Shown here one piece after another: positions 49,856-62,200 of a stretch of 64,000 nucleotides of DNA (the first letter of the stretch is position 1; every line of letters starts with the position of its first letter). Made by a program: the position numbers and the translations under genes. Under the pieces are notes generated by a model. The model did no database searches. It worked only from the letters and a program-made list of their open reading frames with translations, and was not told the origin of the DNA. The stretch lies in contig CM082576.2 in assembly GCA_040954595.2 (NCBI GenBank), positions 11,408,001 to 11,472,000 of the forward strand. Direction: 5' to 3'. The stretch is from Balanoglossus misakiensis. Taxonomy: Eukaryota; Hemichordata.

Positions 49856-52800
49856 ATGTCACTCCTCTCCTAACGCCCGTGTTATTGCACACTTTGGTAT
49901 TGAAATTTAGACCATGTTCCTACTAGTATTTCTTTGTTTAAGTGGTATTAATATGTTTTTTTTTCGACGCCTTTTAACTTTCTAAAACAACCATACACTC
50001 CACACATCCAGTCTGACAATGGCTCAGACTATTTTAACTATCATAATATACTACGACAGTGCTTTCGTCAAGATTCTCATAATTTTTCACGGTCACTGTA
50101 ATGTTAAATCACTGGCCTGAGTAAATATTTCCATATTTCTCTACTGACAGGCTTTACCTTTCAACTTGCTATACTGCTCTGATCACCACCCCAAGCCTAA
50201 TGGATCACAGCAAACGACCCCAAAACCAATTTTGCCTAATTGCTGACTACTACCATTGGCACAGAGTCTCTGGTCAGAATCATTGACATCCATATTCTCT
50301 CAGTTTCTCGCTGTTTTTCACCGTCATCGTGTCTGTATGTTTCACTCTGTCTGTTCTCGTCTGCATGTCCATCCACCGAATTTACAATTTCATATTTCTC
50401 ACCCGAAGAAAGTGCATTTGATCGAGTGGTGAGTCCATCCACTGCCAAAGGTCGAAGGTTGCCAAGTAGACCCAAGTCTGTGCAACTAAAAACTTACCTC
50501 AGCTGTACCTCGAACAACAGATTCCGCAAAGGACAGGCAGACCGCACCACTTGTTTCTTGCAGAACGTATAGTACCAAAAGATATCTCCAAATTAACGTG
50601 CAATCATTAAACTGATTACAGTGTTTGATCCAGCATATAAGTCGGTGATTCTTTACAATAGGAATTGCCGCAACGAACGGTACAGCAGCGTTGAAGACTA
50701 CCACTTGTAGAAGTTACTTCGAAATCGGTACAAAAATGCTTTGCACATGCGCTCTATACTTTCACCGACACGACCGTGCGTTTGTTGCTCGTTCTAGAAT
50801 ACTTCTGAGCACGATCACGAGTGTTCTGAGAACCACTGTAGGTCGGGACGATAATTCCAGACATCAGGTTACGATCCAATCGGTCGGTATCCCCTTCCAT
50901 GCACTGAATCAGAATACCGGTGCATGCCTACTCCGTGTTTACACGACAAAGTGCGTCTTTGTTTACGGATATTTACTTACGTCAACGAGAAGGGTTCAAA
51001 TGTAAACTTCTGCATGTGAACTTTCCTCTCTTTTCCATTCGACATTTTATTGCGCCGGGAGCGTTAGAGAGTGGGCCAATAAAACCGACCGACACCATCG
51101 TCATTATAAACAAGCCTGTCATGTTTTTTGTAAATATTGCCCCTCTGCATACTTTCACCCAAATGCCGGAATTTCAAAGACATCCCAAGTATGCCGGTTC
51201 TTCTGAGTGACACACTACGTGAGCATCTCCAGCCTAAGCGACAAACGATGTAGGCCTACACTCTCAACGGTTCCTTCTCTCAATCTTCAAATCCATAGGG
51301 AAATTTCTTGTGAAGCGGGGGGGGGGGGGAACGCCGCCATAGAACTAAAAAGCTGATATGATAATCAAACAAAAGCGAAGTGTTCTGTCGTCTGCAACTC
51401 TACTATAAACTGTAGACTATGAACGGAATGTCGACAGGTCCTCGTTTACAACTCTCAACACGAACTCATTTGCATCTACAAAGCGTGGTGTTCCCAGTGA
51501 AGATGAAGACGACATTGATATCGCCCCTATGCTAATAATGTTACCCGGGAAAGCAAGATACTCGATTCCCGAGAAACCAAGACTTTTACCGACCGCTGAC
51601 GTTCAGTGCAAGAGGCATGGCAATGTCGACCCCGAATGCATCTTTCAAGATGTTTATAATGACTGGCTGTGAGAAACGAATGTTAAATGCACAAGTGTAC
51701 ATGTCTGGTTCAAACTTGTGACAACAGGGCCTAATATGTCGCGCCTCTTTCAGTTCAACGTAAAATTTGTGACCACGCAAACGTGCTATATGGGAATTCT
51801 TCCTCCTCCGGCTCCCCTTGACATTTTGCAGACCGGCCGCGCCCTGGTCTCTGGTGAGGAAGACGCTGTGAACTGTTAAAGACCAAGCACCGCTCCGAGG
51901 AACTTGAACTTCCAGAGAGCGATAACATGCTCTTCAAAGTCACGATGACAGTATTAATGACGCCGAGCCCCCGGCGAATGTCGAGTGTGTGGGCGAACAT
52001 CTCGTCTCGTTTCCTGCCACACGCAAGCGTGGGCCACTATATCGCCGGGTTTTCCGTCACGCAACTACAGCTAAGGTTAAAAGTGGTACTGGACTCCAGC
52101 GTCTGTCAACATTCAACAAGCTAATATTTGAACGTTAATCGACACTAGGTATATCGAAATGAATACACGGATTCGGGAAAGAAGGTTGATATAACAATAT
52201 ATTTATTTCGAAACACTATGTCACTGAAAGATACCGATAATATAGTAATAATAATTATAATATTTGCTTGATAAGCTCAAAAATGACAAAGCAGACTTCT
52301 TGTTGATAAAAATAAGGGTCATCATAGATGACTATTAGTGGATTAGGGTCCGTTTACCTGCACAATTTATAAGTGACCAAAGCATCTTCGCCAGCTATTA
52401 AACCATGAAACACGATACGGTAACCATGGAAATCAAATCAACTTACGCGATTTCTTTAATTTAACATTCCTGAAATAATCACTACGTCTACGGAGTAATC
52501 GCTAAGATAATATATTTGGGAGTTTCAATGCCAACACACCGACAACTGAACTGTGTACCTTGCCCGATTTCTTTGACACCAGGCGCCGGTCAAAGGTCAA
52601 ACCCAAATTCGAGAAAGTTTCAAAAAGACTCATCGGGTCTTCGTGGCACGAGGTTGTCGGTGTGATATACCTGATATTGGCGCTCTTCGTAGTCGATCTG
52701 AGAGTCTTGTAAAATTTTACGTCGGAAAAAAATAAATTACATGCTCGTAATAATGTTAAATTGAGTTTAAAACTCGTAAACTACGGTACAATCTAGGTAA

Positions 52801-53097
52801 TTTTTACTTGTATGTACAGTACAAAATAAAAGTGTCCATAATGATTGGAACGTGCACCGTGAAACCTAATAACCTGCTTTGATAAAATTTAAAGTAGCTT
52901 AATAATATTTTATCGTGGTGTCTTATGACACTGTTTGGTGATCTGAATGCCAACGTTGTCTTTTTACTGTGTAGCTCGGATTTTAAAAAATGCTACGAGA
53001 ATGTTATTACCGGTGACATGAGTTGTGTGACGGGGTGTCCTCGCGGGACTCCGTCTGGCACTGCAGGGCCGCTCTGATATCACAGAGGCAAAATCGG
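49856..53097. other. Gene-poor region
   Basis: No supportable gene. On the - strand a good donor (GCTGAG|GTAAGT, near 50500) follows a short open stretch, and a 79-codon frame lies at 50236-50475, but no consistent model or known domain emerges. A G-run lies near 51317-51329. Confidence 0.35.
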
Positions 53098-53420
53098 TTA
53101 AAGGCCGACGATCGTCTCTTATGCGCATGTGCATAATTTCGTGTGTACGGCAGTACGTCCAATCGAAATGTTCTGCAAATTTTGCGTTCGAAACATTCAA
53201 ATAGTGGACTGCCTTCTCTTCCTTCCATATGCTCACAGTATAAGTAGACTTTAGTTTTATCCCTTCTTTTCACCCAATTCGCTGCATTTTCCCAATCTCC
53301 GACATGGTCTCCGCCTTCTTGTCTGTTGCACAAAGACTTATGCCACTGACCGTATACAATGTTTTGTAACCGGAGTCTCTGGTTTGGTACATGCGCATAA
53401 AGACGATCGTCGCCCTTTAA
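53098..53420. mobile_element. 323-bp element with long TIRs and TTAA ends (piggyBac-like MITE)
   Basis: The left end is TTAAAGGCCGACGATCGTCT then CTTATGCGCATGTGC. The right end reads, as reverse complement, TTAAAGGGCGACGATCGTCT then TTATGCGCATGTACC. The two agree over about 35 bp with three substitutions and one gap. TTAA at both outer borders is the target duplication of the piggyBac superfamily. An open frame crosses almost the whole element on the - strand (53007-53441), but it has no transposase motif and starts and ends outside the element. Confidence 0.75.
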
Positions 53421-54545
53421 ATGCCTCCTATTGCACAACATTGAATTTCAGATGCCGCCTTTTGATCCGTCCGAAAGTGAATTTACAAAAAAGTGAGTGC
53501 GTACGGCTAAAAATAATTTCAACCTTTTCTATTTACCATCCCGCCAGGGGACGTTGTAGATTTTCTTTTCAAAACGATTAAACTTTCGTTGACCGGCACA
53601 TTTGTATTAAGTTTCGAAACTGGCTTTCGACGGTCTGAGACGCGATCAGTTTGACTCTTCACTCTTTAACGTCACGACGTGCAGAGAGTGAAAATAGTTG
53701 ATGTTGAGATTGGTTCACCCAAAGGTGAACGGGTCACAACCAAGACTGACACGGCGGTGTCGCGGAAAACTCGATCGTTCCTGCGCTGTACCGGCACCAG
53801 GTAAATCGGTCTGCAGCTTATTGGAGATGGTCGGGATGAACTCTGTCGGGAAACACACGGTTCGTGAGAGTGGACGATATAAACAGCCGTCGCGTACAGA
53901 ATTTCATCTGATTACATTTACCTAGTTACATCGAAGTGATACAAGAACATAACACACTACGTACTATACGCACGGGTAATAACAATAGGGAATTCCACGT
54001 AATCCAATGTAACATGGGTTCGATTATAGGGTGAAATTTCATTCGGCTTGATTCGATTTGTTAGCGCCCATAACTTCGATACGGAGCTCGGGAAGTTTGC
54101 TGTTTACTCGGATTTCAGCTTCGTTTTTCCTGAACCTCTATCTGATTATCCTCCCCAAATCTCGCCCGGGGGCGCTTTCGGTGATGAAAGAGCTGCATTG
54201 TGAGAAATCTGATTATACGAGAAGGAAAACACGATACACAAACAACTGTCATTCGCATCGTCATGGAGACGTGGACGGTTTGCAGCACAGAACCCAACAC
54301 TTCATATACTACCGTCACTATATGCACACGTACCCAAAGGCGAAAAATATAGGCAAGAGAATTTTCCTATTATTGTTACTTGTGATAACCAAGCCAGTAT
54401 GTGATATCTCTCAAGTTAACTCTGGCAATGACCGTGTCACCTGGACATGCTCGAGGCTCGCGAGAATCTCGGTATCTCCGCTATGAAGACATTATTGGCC
54501 AATCTGGATTTTGACCCCCCCCCCCCAAAAAAAAATGTGATGCGA
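53421..54545. other. Spacer downstream of the GPCR gene
   Basis: No gene seen. It contains a C/A run at about 54515-54537 and presumably the GPCR 3' UTR. I did not find a clear AATAAA on the - strand close to the stop. Confidence 0.35.
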
Positions 54546-56213
54546 CTAATTGTGATGAGACAGAAAGGTTCCCCGATTTCTTCTCAGTCGCCTAATGTGC
54601 CGGTCACTTTTATTTCCCTCGATATGCCTTTGTACCGGTGATTCTCGAAGTTCTTGGCGGTCACTCTTTCCCTCGCCGCCGCACTTATCTTTCTGTGGCG
54701 ATTTCCGTGGACTCGAAGTTCGCGATGTCGAAGGCGCCCTCTCGTGTTGTGGTAGTTTGAAGTCGACGGTCTTTCTGGCCGGTGAACTGGTCGTCGTGGA
54801 CACACTCTCCGTCCCAACAGAGCTGGTATCCGAGTCGTCGTACATATCGAAAGCGGCCTTCGTGATAGCTCTCGCCACGCGTCTGATAGCACCTTCGCAG
54901 TGGGAGGCCGAGGTGAGAGGGCGGCCTTCTTCCCCTTGAGTCATTTCGGAGGGAGTAGAGCCGGTGTCGGATGCCGACGACTCCCCGAACAGCGGTTTCG
55001 TCTCGCCGGGCATTCGAGACATTTCGGCCATTAAATATTCGTTGCCTTTTCTTTTCTTGTGGACGTGTTTCGGACTCGACTGAGTCAATATGCTTGAGGA
55101 CGACACTGAGTTCCGCTGGTTTTCCGGGGGCATGTACTTCCCACCTCCGTACCGTTTGTTCGGCTTGTTGGCCGCGTTGGTGACGGCCGTTGTGGCCATC
55201 ATGGAGTCCCTGTTATACACACTCCTCGACGCCTGCTGCTTTCGCATGCAGCAGCATATGGCTCTCTTGAACGCCTGGCGATAGTTCTTCGACAGAAACA
55301 CGTATATTATAGGGTTGATGCAGGAATTGGCGTACGACATGCAGTTGGCGGTGTAATAGATGGACGAGAGCGTCGGGTTGCCGTAGTCGTACGTCGCGAA
55401 CGTGGTCAGTATCAAAATGATCTGGATGGGCAGCCAGCAGATGGCGAACACAATGACCACCGCCACCACCATGACGGTGACCTTCCGCTTCCGGCGGGCG
55501 GACTCCTCGGAGATGTTGGCCGACGGCGCCGAATTGATCCACAGATTCCGCAGCATGAAAAAGTACGTCAGGCTGATCACCGTCAACGGGAACGCGTACG
55601 AGGTGACGAAAAAGAGACCGATGAACCACTTGGTCGACTCGGCGCTCAGGCTGCTGGTGCAGAGGGCGTGGTCCTCGTACTGGTGGGTCACAGCGACGAT
55701 GAGCATCGGCGAGAGGCCGGACAGGATGATCACCCACAGCACGGAGACACAGATGATGGCGTAGCGGGTGCGGCGAAATTTCATGGTGCGTATGGGGTAC
55801 ACAATGGCCAGGAAGCGGTCGAAGGACATCACGGTGAGCGTGTAGACGCTGGCGTACACGTTGACGAAGGTGAAATAGGTCATGATCTTGCACATGGCCT
55901 GACCGAATATCCAGTTGCCCAGTATGTGGTTGATGGCGGTGAACGGAACACAGATAATGATGAACGAGAGGTCGGCGATGCTGAGGCTGAACACGAACAC
56001 GTTCGTCGTGTTCCGCATCTTCTTCTCCTTGAGAACCACCAAGATGACCATGGAATTGCCGACGAATCCGATAATGGTGAGCAGCCCGTAGAAAACGGTG
56101 ATGGCCGCCACTTCCAAATCGGACGTCACGTAGTCGTCGGTGTTTGTCGCGTTGGTGTCGTTCGTCGCGTTCCCCATCACGGAGAGCTCCGTCTCCGGGT
56201 CGCTGGTCGTCAT
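54546..56213 (-). CDS. Rhodopsin-class GPCR, allatostatin-A/galanin receptor type
   Basis: One uninterrupted - strand exon encodes 555 residues. The N-terminus has three clustered N-glycosylation sequons (NAT, NDT, NAT, residues 15-23). Seven helices follow. TM1 has GFVGNSMVILVVL, TM2 has SLSIADLSFI, and TM3 follows MCKIMTYFTFVNVYASVYTL and ends MSFDRFLAIVYPIR (DRF in place of DRY). ECL2 has the partner Cys (HALCTSS), TM6 has FAICWLPIQIILIL, and TM7 ends CINPIIYVFLSKNYRQAF. A CCC cluster after helix 8 suggests palmitoylation. The sequence around ASVYTLTVMSFDRFLAIV closely recalls insect allatostatin-A receptors, the protostome relatives of galanin receptors. The peptide ligand cannot be named. 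The tail of about 215 residues is rich in Ser/Thr and much longer than usual in this group. A possible acceptor for the 5' UTR exon is at 56336. Confidence 0.93.
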   Translation of the reverse strand: MTTSDPETELSVMGNATNDTNATNTDDYVTSDLEVAAITVFYGLLTIIGFVGNSMVILVVLKEKKMRNTTNVFVFSLSIADLSFIIICVPFTAINHILGNWIFGQAMCKIMTYFTFVNVYASVYTLTVMSFDRFLAIVYPIRTMKFRRTRYAIICVSVLWVIILSGLSPMLIVAVTHQYEDHALCTSSLSAESTKWFIGLFFVTSYAFPLTVISLTYFFMLRNLWINSAPSANISEESARRKRKVTVMVVAVVIVFAICWLPIQIILILTTFATYDYGNPTLSSIYYTANCMSYANSCINPIIYVFLSKNYRQAFKRAICCCMRKQQASRSVYNRDSMMATTAVTNAANKPNKRYGGGKYMPPENQRNSVSSSSILTQSSPKHVHKKRKGNEYLMAEMSRMPGETKPLFGESSASDTGSTPSEMTQGEEGRPLTSASHCEGAIRRVARAITKAAFDMYDDSDTSSVGTESVSTTTSSPARKTVDFKLPQHERAPSTSRTSSPRKSPQKDKCGGEGKSDRQELRESPVQRHIEGNKSDRHIRRLRRNRGTFLSHHN

Positions 56214-59200
56214 GGTTTCCCCTGGCGCTTCTTCCGCGCGCGCCGACTGATTTAAAGCATTAGACGTCTTGTCTACATGAAAAAACGGCGGTTTTGGGAC
56301 GTCGCTAGTCTGTCTGAGTCAGCATAGCAGAAACCTGCAGAACAAAATACAAGGAGAGGAGAAAAGACGCACGTTATTTGTAAAGTACATTTTAAAATAA
56401 ACCACTCGCTTACTTTCGGCAGGAAAGAATCACTTATCTGAGTTCCGTACATTTCCGATCTTGATTGATGGGTGGACACGGTTCTGACAACACTTCATCG
56501 TCAATGTGGCGAAAAATTGTGCAATTGACAATAACCGCTGCGGCTCAGCTAAGTGTCCCCAGTAACAAAGGGGGAAAAAACGTACTGATATTCTGATGAG
56601 AGCTTCTCTTTCAACTCCTCAGCCAGTCACGGCACTACCGGAGAAGTGGATGTGTGGGAAGATGTTGAAGCCGGCTGACGATGGATTGTCCAATAACGGC
56701 TGACAGAGCCATTACACGCGGCAAGTCACAGTTGGAAGGACTGGGGGAAAACAGATACGTGTAACTAATGAACGGATTCCGAAGGAAAGGGAGCGTTTTC
56801 ATAATTGATGGCATCCTTTGCCTGATACAAGATAGACCCCAACCGTCGCCCGGAATATATTCAGCGGTCATCGAATGATATTAACGCGCATGTCATGTAA
56901 CTGCACGCACCGGCGTAGTAGCTATATATATAGCCCCGGGAATAAAAACGTTTCGGCGCTCTCAGCGACTATGAAATATGTGTGTGTCGTTGCTGACGGA
57001 ACGTGCTGGACTGCTGCTTTCATTTATATTCTTGACAACTTGAAACGCTGCTCGCGTTGAGAGATTTCCAAAATCCATCGCCGTGGTTCGTTCGCGATCC
57101 CTGTTGCGTACGACGAACCTTGAAGGAGAGTCCCTAGTGACGTTTAACCGATCGTGTTCGTTTTTGCCGCCAACAAATCACACCAATATATCTATCTCTA
57201 CAAAATTTATCGCTAGTTGTATATCCTTTTTCCTCGTGAATCTTTCTACGAAATGCATGGCTGTGCCAATTAACGCGTGATATAATTTTTTAGCGGGATG
57301 TGGAAAATACGTGGTCTGTTGTTCAATTCTCGCTACTTGTAATAGGTTTTTGCTGCCTAGGTGAGTGATGAAAATCTCATATGGCCGACACAATTTCAAG
57401 ATGGCCGATTTTTGCCACGTTTAAGAAATGGACGTTCATAACCTAAAGTGATACTGGGTCATCCTGAAACTTTGCAACAACAAAATAACACAATGTGAAA
57501 AAGTTGCATGAGTTTAATATGTTAAATACAAAGACAGAAATGTTTGATCAAATGAAGTCTTGAAATACAATCAACACATCATTCATTCTAGGTCTTACTA
57601 CAGTGAGTTGTCTATTCGTCCGTCCGTCCGTCCGTCGAAAAAATATACATGTACCCTGACGGCAGTGTACAAGCGGTGGCAATCGCTGAAGCTAATATTA
57701 TCTCGACTTGCGCAGTGAATAAACATACATGTAATGTACATGCGGGTGCTGACAGATCACCATATCCAAAGAGAATTATTTATTAACGGAAACGTTATTA
57801 CAACTTACACAGATAAGGGCTGGTGAACTCGCGTTCAGCAAACCAATACATGTATGCCTGTAGCACTTGTACGAAACGTTCCTTGGAGAATAGAACAATT
57901 TAAAAAGACAAGAAACTTTTCTGAAAAACCAAGTGATCCCAACAAAGGATAGCTCGATTTCGTCTGTAGAAAAATTTCAATTACCGTTTTGCGATGTACC
58001 CGGAGCGCACAATGTCACAAAAAGTACTATTTTCATAACCGCTGAAAGACCAATTGTGCATTTTAATTGAAATAGCGACGAGTGGTCGAATTTCTCTGTG
58101 CGCACACATATATTGTTTTATTGTATTATGCCACGTATACTAAAATATTTAGAACTTAATATTTTGGATCCTGTGGCCGGCGTTGGACTCTAAGTCGATC
58201 AGAAGGAAGATTCAGTTCGACAAGGAAGTCCAGTCACAAAGCCCCTGTTGTAAAATATTGGCAGGCGATTCTCTGAGTGTCTAGGTTCTTTGACTAATTA
58301 TTCCCGATTTGTTTTCATCATGGAGTACATCCTCAGCTGCCACAACAATCGACCCTGTCTCTCTGTCTCTGTCTGTCTCTCTCTCTGTCTCTCTCTGTTT
58401 CTCTCTCTCTGCCTGCCTGCATGCTTGCCTATCTGCCACACAAATTGAATGTAACCCAATGTCTACTACGCTGTATACGTAAAGACTGAATAGCTATCGC
58501 TGGGCGATTTCAGCGGATAGTAAAATGTAAGCTTATTAAATTTCAAGAATTGGTCTGAATGTTTCAAAACACGAAACAAGAATCGAAGCAATGTCATATG
58601 TTGACGGTAAAAGCTTTGTCATCGTGAAAATGAACCAGAGATACAAACACTCAGCAAGGAATGTAAGCGACGTCTATTCGATTCCACCGTGTATTATCAG
58701 GTTTGACCACTTTTTGAGTGATTACACCGAAATATAAAGCTCTGCATCGACGGCGCGCCCAATTCCTTTCGAATAACAAGCAAAACGCTCACCTACAGAT
58801 GAATCTAATACGAGGTTACCGTCAAATCCCTAAGAGTTCGTTATCTGTTCGTCAAATCTCTGTGTTTATATAGTAGTTTGCGAATTGAAGTAAGAAATCT
58901 ACGCTCCCTAATGTATTTCAATTGCATTTTTCTTCTTCACAATCAATCAACGGGACTTGCTGGCGTCCAAAACTGATTAAGACACTTTCTTTTCGCAGTT
59001 TTCATCAATTACCATTTGCTGAAATATTTTCGGCAAATCCGTTAAACGAGACCACATTGGAATCTCGTTGCACTGCAATACCGCGGCACTGCCGTAGTGC
59101 CTGCGTTAGCGACGGCATTTTCTTTTTCTGAATTGTTGGAAAATGAAACTAATTTTTGTTTTCGGACATTATGCATGCTAATTCGCCGCGATATGAAGAA

Positions 59201-62200
59201 CGTGGCAGAAATAACCATAATTGTGCAGCGTTGATATAATATTGTTGTTTGGAACACGCTTTCGGTTGTCAAATCGGATTTCACACACATGTATTCCAAC
59301 GTAAACATTATCTTTGCGAACCGATGTGATAGCCCAGTTCTACATTTGACGAACAGCAATCCCGGGAGACTGTAGCGACTAACGACTTCACATGCAGACG
59401 CTGGATTAAAACGAGTTTGATATTTCATCTTTAAACGTTTCAGATTTAGTATAGGTGAACACTGCATGTAGTTTCTGTCTGCCGTCTACCTTGTACAGTG
59501 ACTCACCGAACATCTTGTTTCCCACTGTAACCTTGTGGGGTCATCACCCTATCAGTTACCTGCCCTACTCCGCCTTGTCAGCATAAAGACGGCATTAGGA
59601 AATTCGCCAGTAAGAGCAAACAATTTGCATGTTAAAGGGGTTTGTGAACTAGGCAAGATTGGAATATCTGGAGAATTACTTGCACCTTAAACTAGTACAT
59701 AGATGCAGACTACCATAATTTATAATGGTTCAACGTGCTCCACTTATTTATTCCAGCGTTGGAGACACTTAAACTCCGAACCAGATGCATCACTCACAAA
59801 ATTCAGTAAAGTTGACACGTTTTTGGTCTATGAGATACTTAAAACACTTTTTTGTGACGTTAAAAGTAAATTTCCTCATACGAGTTTCTGGCAATAATCA
59901 GCGCCACGAAGTTATTGCTAACAGCTTTGAGGGAGATTTGACGGTTTCGACCAAAATTGAAATGACTCTAAGGTCCAACGAGTTTCATGACGTGGACGAC
60001 GTGGGATGCGTTGCGACAGCGTTTACCGACAGCCGTAGTCTCTCTGTACGCGCTAATGAAAATAACATGGTCTAGGAGCCTATAGCCTATCCGGTAAGGA
60101 GAGTGTCGATTTGTTATTTCGCCGGCGAAAACACCAACGATTGAGCTAATCGTTCAGACGCGTTTCTTGCACGAATCAGACTCAGTATGCTGAGGTCTGC
60201 CTATTCATTACGTTGCGGTTCTCCGAGCTGCACGAGCGGGCGGGAACTCCAACAAGCCTCCGTGTCTCTCTGCGTTTTTTTTACGCTTCAGCCTGACGGT
60301 CTTATTTTAAAAATTCATTTAAACATCGAGTGATTGTTCTCGTTGACTGCCGATTGATTGTTCGTCATCGATTTAAAACTGCATGAGACTGATTAAAATT
60401 GCCCCGAGACAGGAAAGGAAGATTTTAATTTTTAACAGGCCTTTACTCTTGGACAGGATGCAAGCCTCCGTTTCGAGCATTTGTTACTCTGGCGATGACG
60501 GCAGTTTAAGTTTTTTTCTTCGATTTTTTTTGTTAAGGAATACCTGGAAGGCACACGGGGACTATTAGTGAAGTGTACTTACTAATAAATGAGCACTCGC
60601 CATTGTTGAACTACAATAATAGGAGGATGCAAGAATGTTTGCAATACGAGTCATCGTTTGATACTAAGCGTACACGTTCTAAAAACCCCACCATGCTGTT
60701 TTGCGAGGCTATTTACCCCCCCCCCCCCCCCTCTACCAACGTTACAAAAAGTGCAAACAACTGTCGTGGGCGAGTAGGTATACCGTACATTTTAAATGCA
60801 CACATTTCAAAGTGCAGGTTGCTTTTCACACAGCGTGAATCCGGAAGTCATAAACCCTGGGATGGTCGCGCGCGCGACTGATATTAAACTTGGCACCTGT
60901 GTCGAATGTACCCGCTGGGTGTGATATCAATTGAACATATACACACGCCGGGAAAGCGCAACTGATCATTGAGAGTCAATTAGAGCATATGCAATATCCA
61001 AACAATTGGGGCAGATGACATGTCCTTGACAGCTGAGCTCGTCAGTTCAAGTTTGCTTGGTCTTTTTATGAGTGTGTAAAAATATCATGAGCAACTGTAA
61101 TTGAAAACAGGGACGTCAAAGGTACGGTCAGTTTCGCATTTATCAAATATTGATGCCAGATTATACGCTTCATAAAACGATTTATATGAAAAGTATGAAC
61201 GTGTGTGTTAAAGTTGAAGGATGGACTATCTATCCGCACTGTTCTTCCATTTCTGACGCCCATGGCCATATGATGATGATTCCCCGGATTCGTGAGAATA
61301 CTGTCGCAAATGTGTATTTATTTCCGACCTGAGCACATAGTCAAAGAAGATTTGCGCTATAGTTATTATCAAGAAAAAACATATTTCTCTGTGACATTTA
61401 TCAAATTGTTTGAAAAATAACACTACTCCACAATGGCAGCGAAGTTGCGCTTCGTGCTAATACAGTATTCCTCTAGGGCAAACAGTATATCGTATGCCGG
61501 TAGACTAAGTGCACTGGGGGTGAATGCTTGTTGTTTATCTAATAAAAAGTTATAATTAATGCGCCGTGTTAAATACACTAATTATATATTGTAAGGATGT
61601 GAAACTGATACAACTTGAAAACATTGAAAAAGATATTTATAAAAACTACACTGCATCATAGTCGTTTTAAATATTTAATAAAATAAGAAACTTGCAGAAA
61701 ATAATAATATGTTCAGGAGAGAGAAATGTTATGAACTCATCAAATTCTCCATTTTAAAAATAGATTCTGCCCTTGTATGCCCTATGCATGATCGGTTACA
61801 ACGGAGACACCAGTGAATGCCTGGTCGGCAGTGATAATTACCTTCTGACTTGTGGCTGTCATCAGTGCCCCACTTAGCAACCGTTAATGCAATGTGAAAG
61901 GTCGCGTCATCTTGACAATTTTTCCATAGACTCGCGCTGATCATCCGTTGTCAAATATCACTGTATTTTTTTTTATAAATGTCAATGCGATCGAGGACTT
62001 TAACCTCGTATTTAGTAGAAACACTGAACTGTTATGACTACTGCCAGTTTCGAGGACGAACCTTCGAGAGCTCTAAAATTTCCGTGCGCGAGGTTACTGC
62101 ACTCGTATACAGGTATTGTACACGTGATGTGGTGACTAATTCAAACTTGAGTGCAAGTCCCCACCCCTATGACTGCTTCAGCACATGCCCTTGCTTCTTG

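Noticed and set aside
50236-50720. Possible two-exon - strand gene with donor GCTGAG|GTAAGT
   Set aside because: No consistent acceptor or phase, no recognisable protein, and no start codon in context.
53007-53441. 144-codon frame on the - strand
   Set aside because: It coincides with the TTAA-bordered element and shows no transposase or other motif; probably chance openness.
55213-56255. Long frames on both strands overlapping the GPCR
   Set aside because: They are shadows of the high-G+C GPCR coding frame; only the - strand 555-residue frame has the seven-helix pattern.
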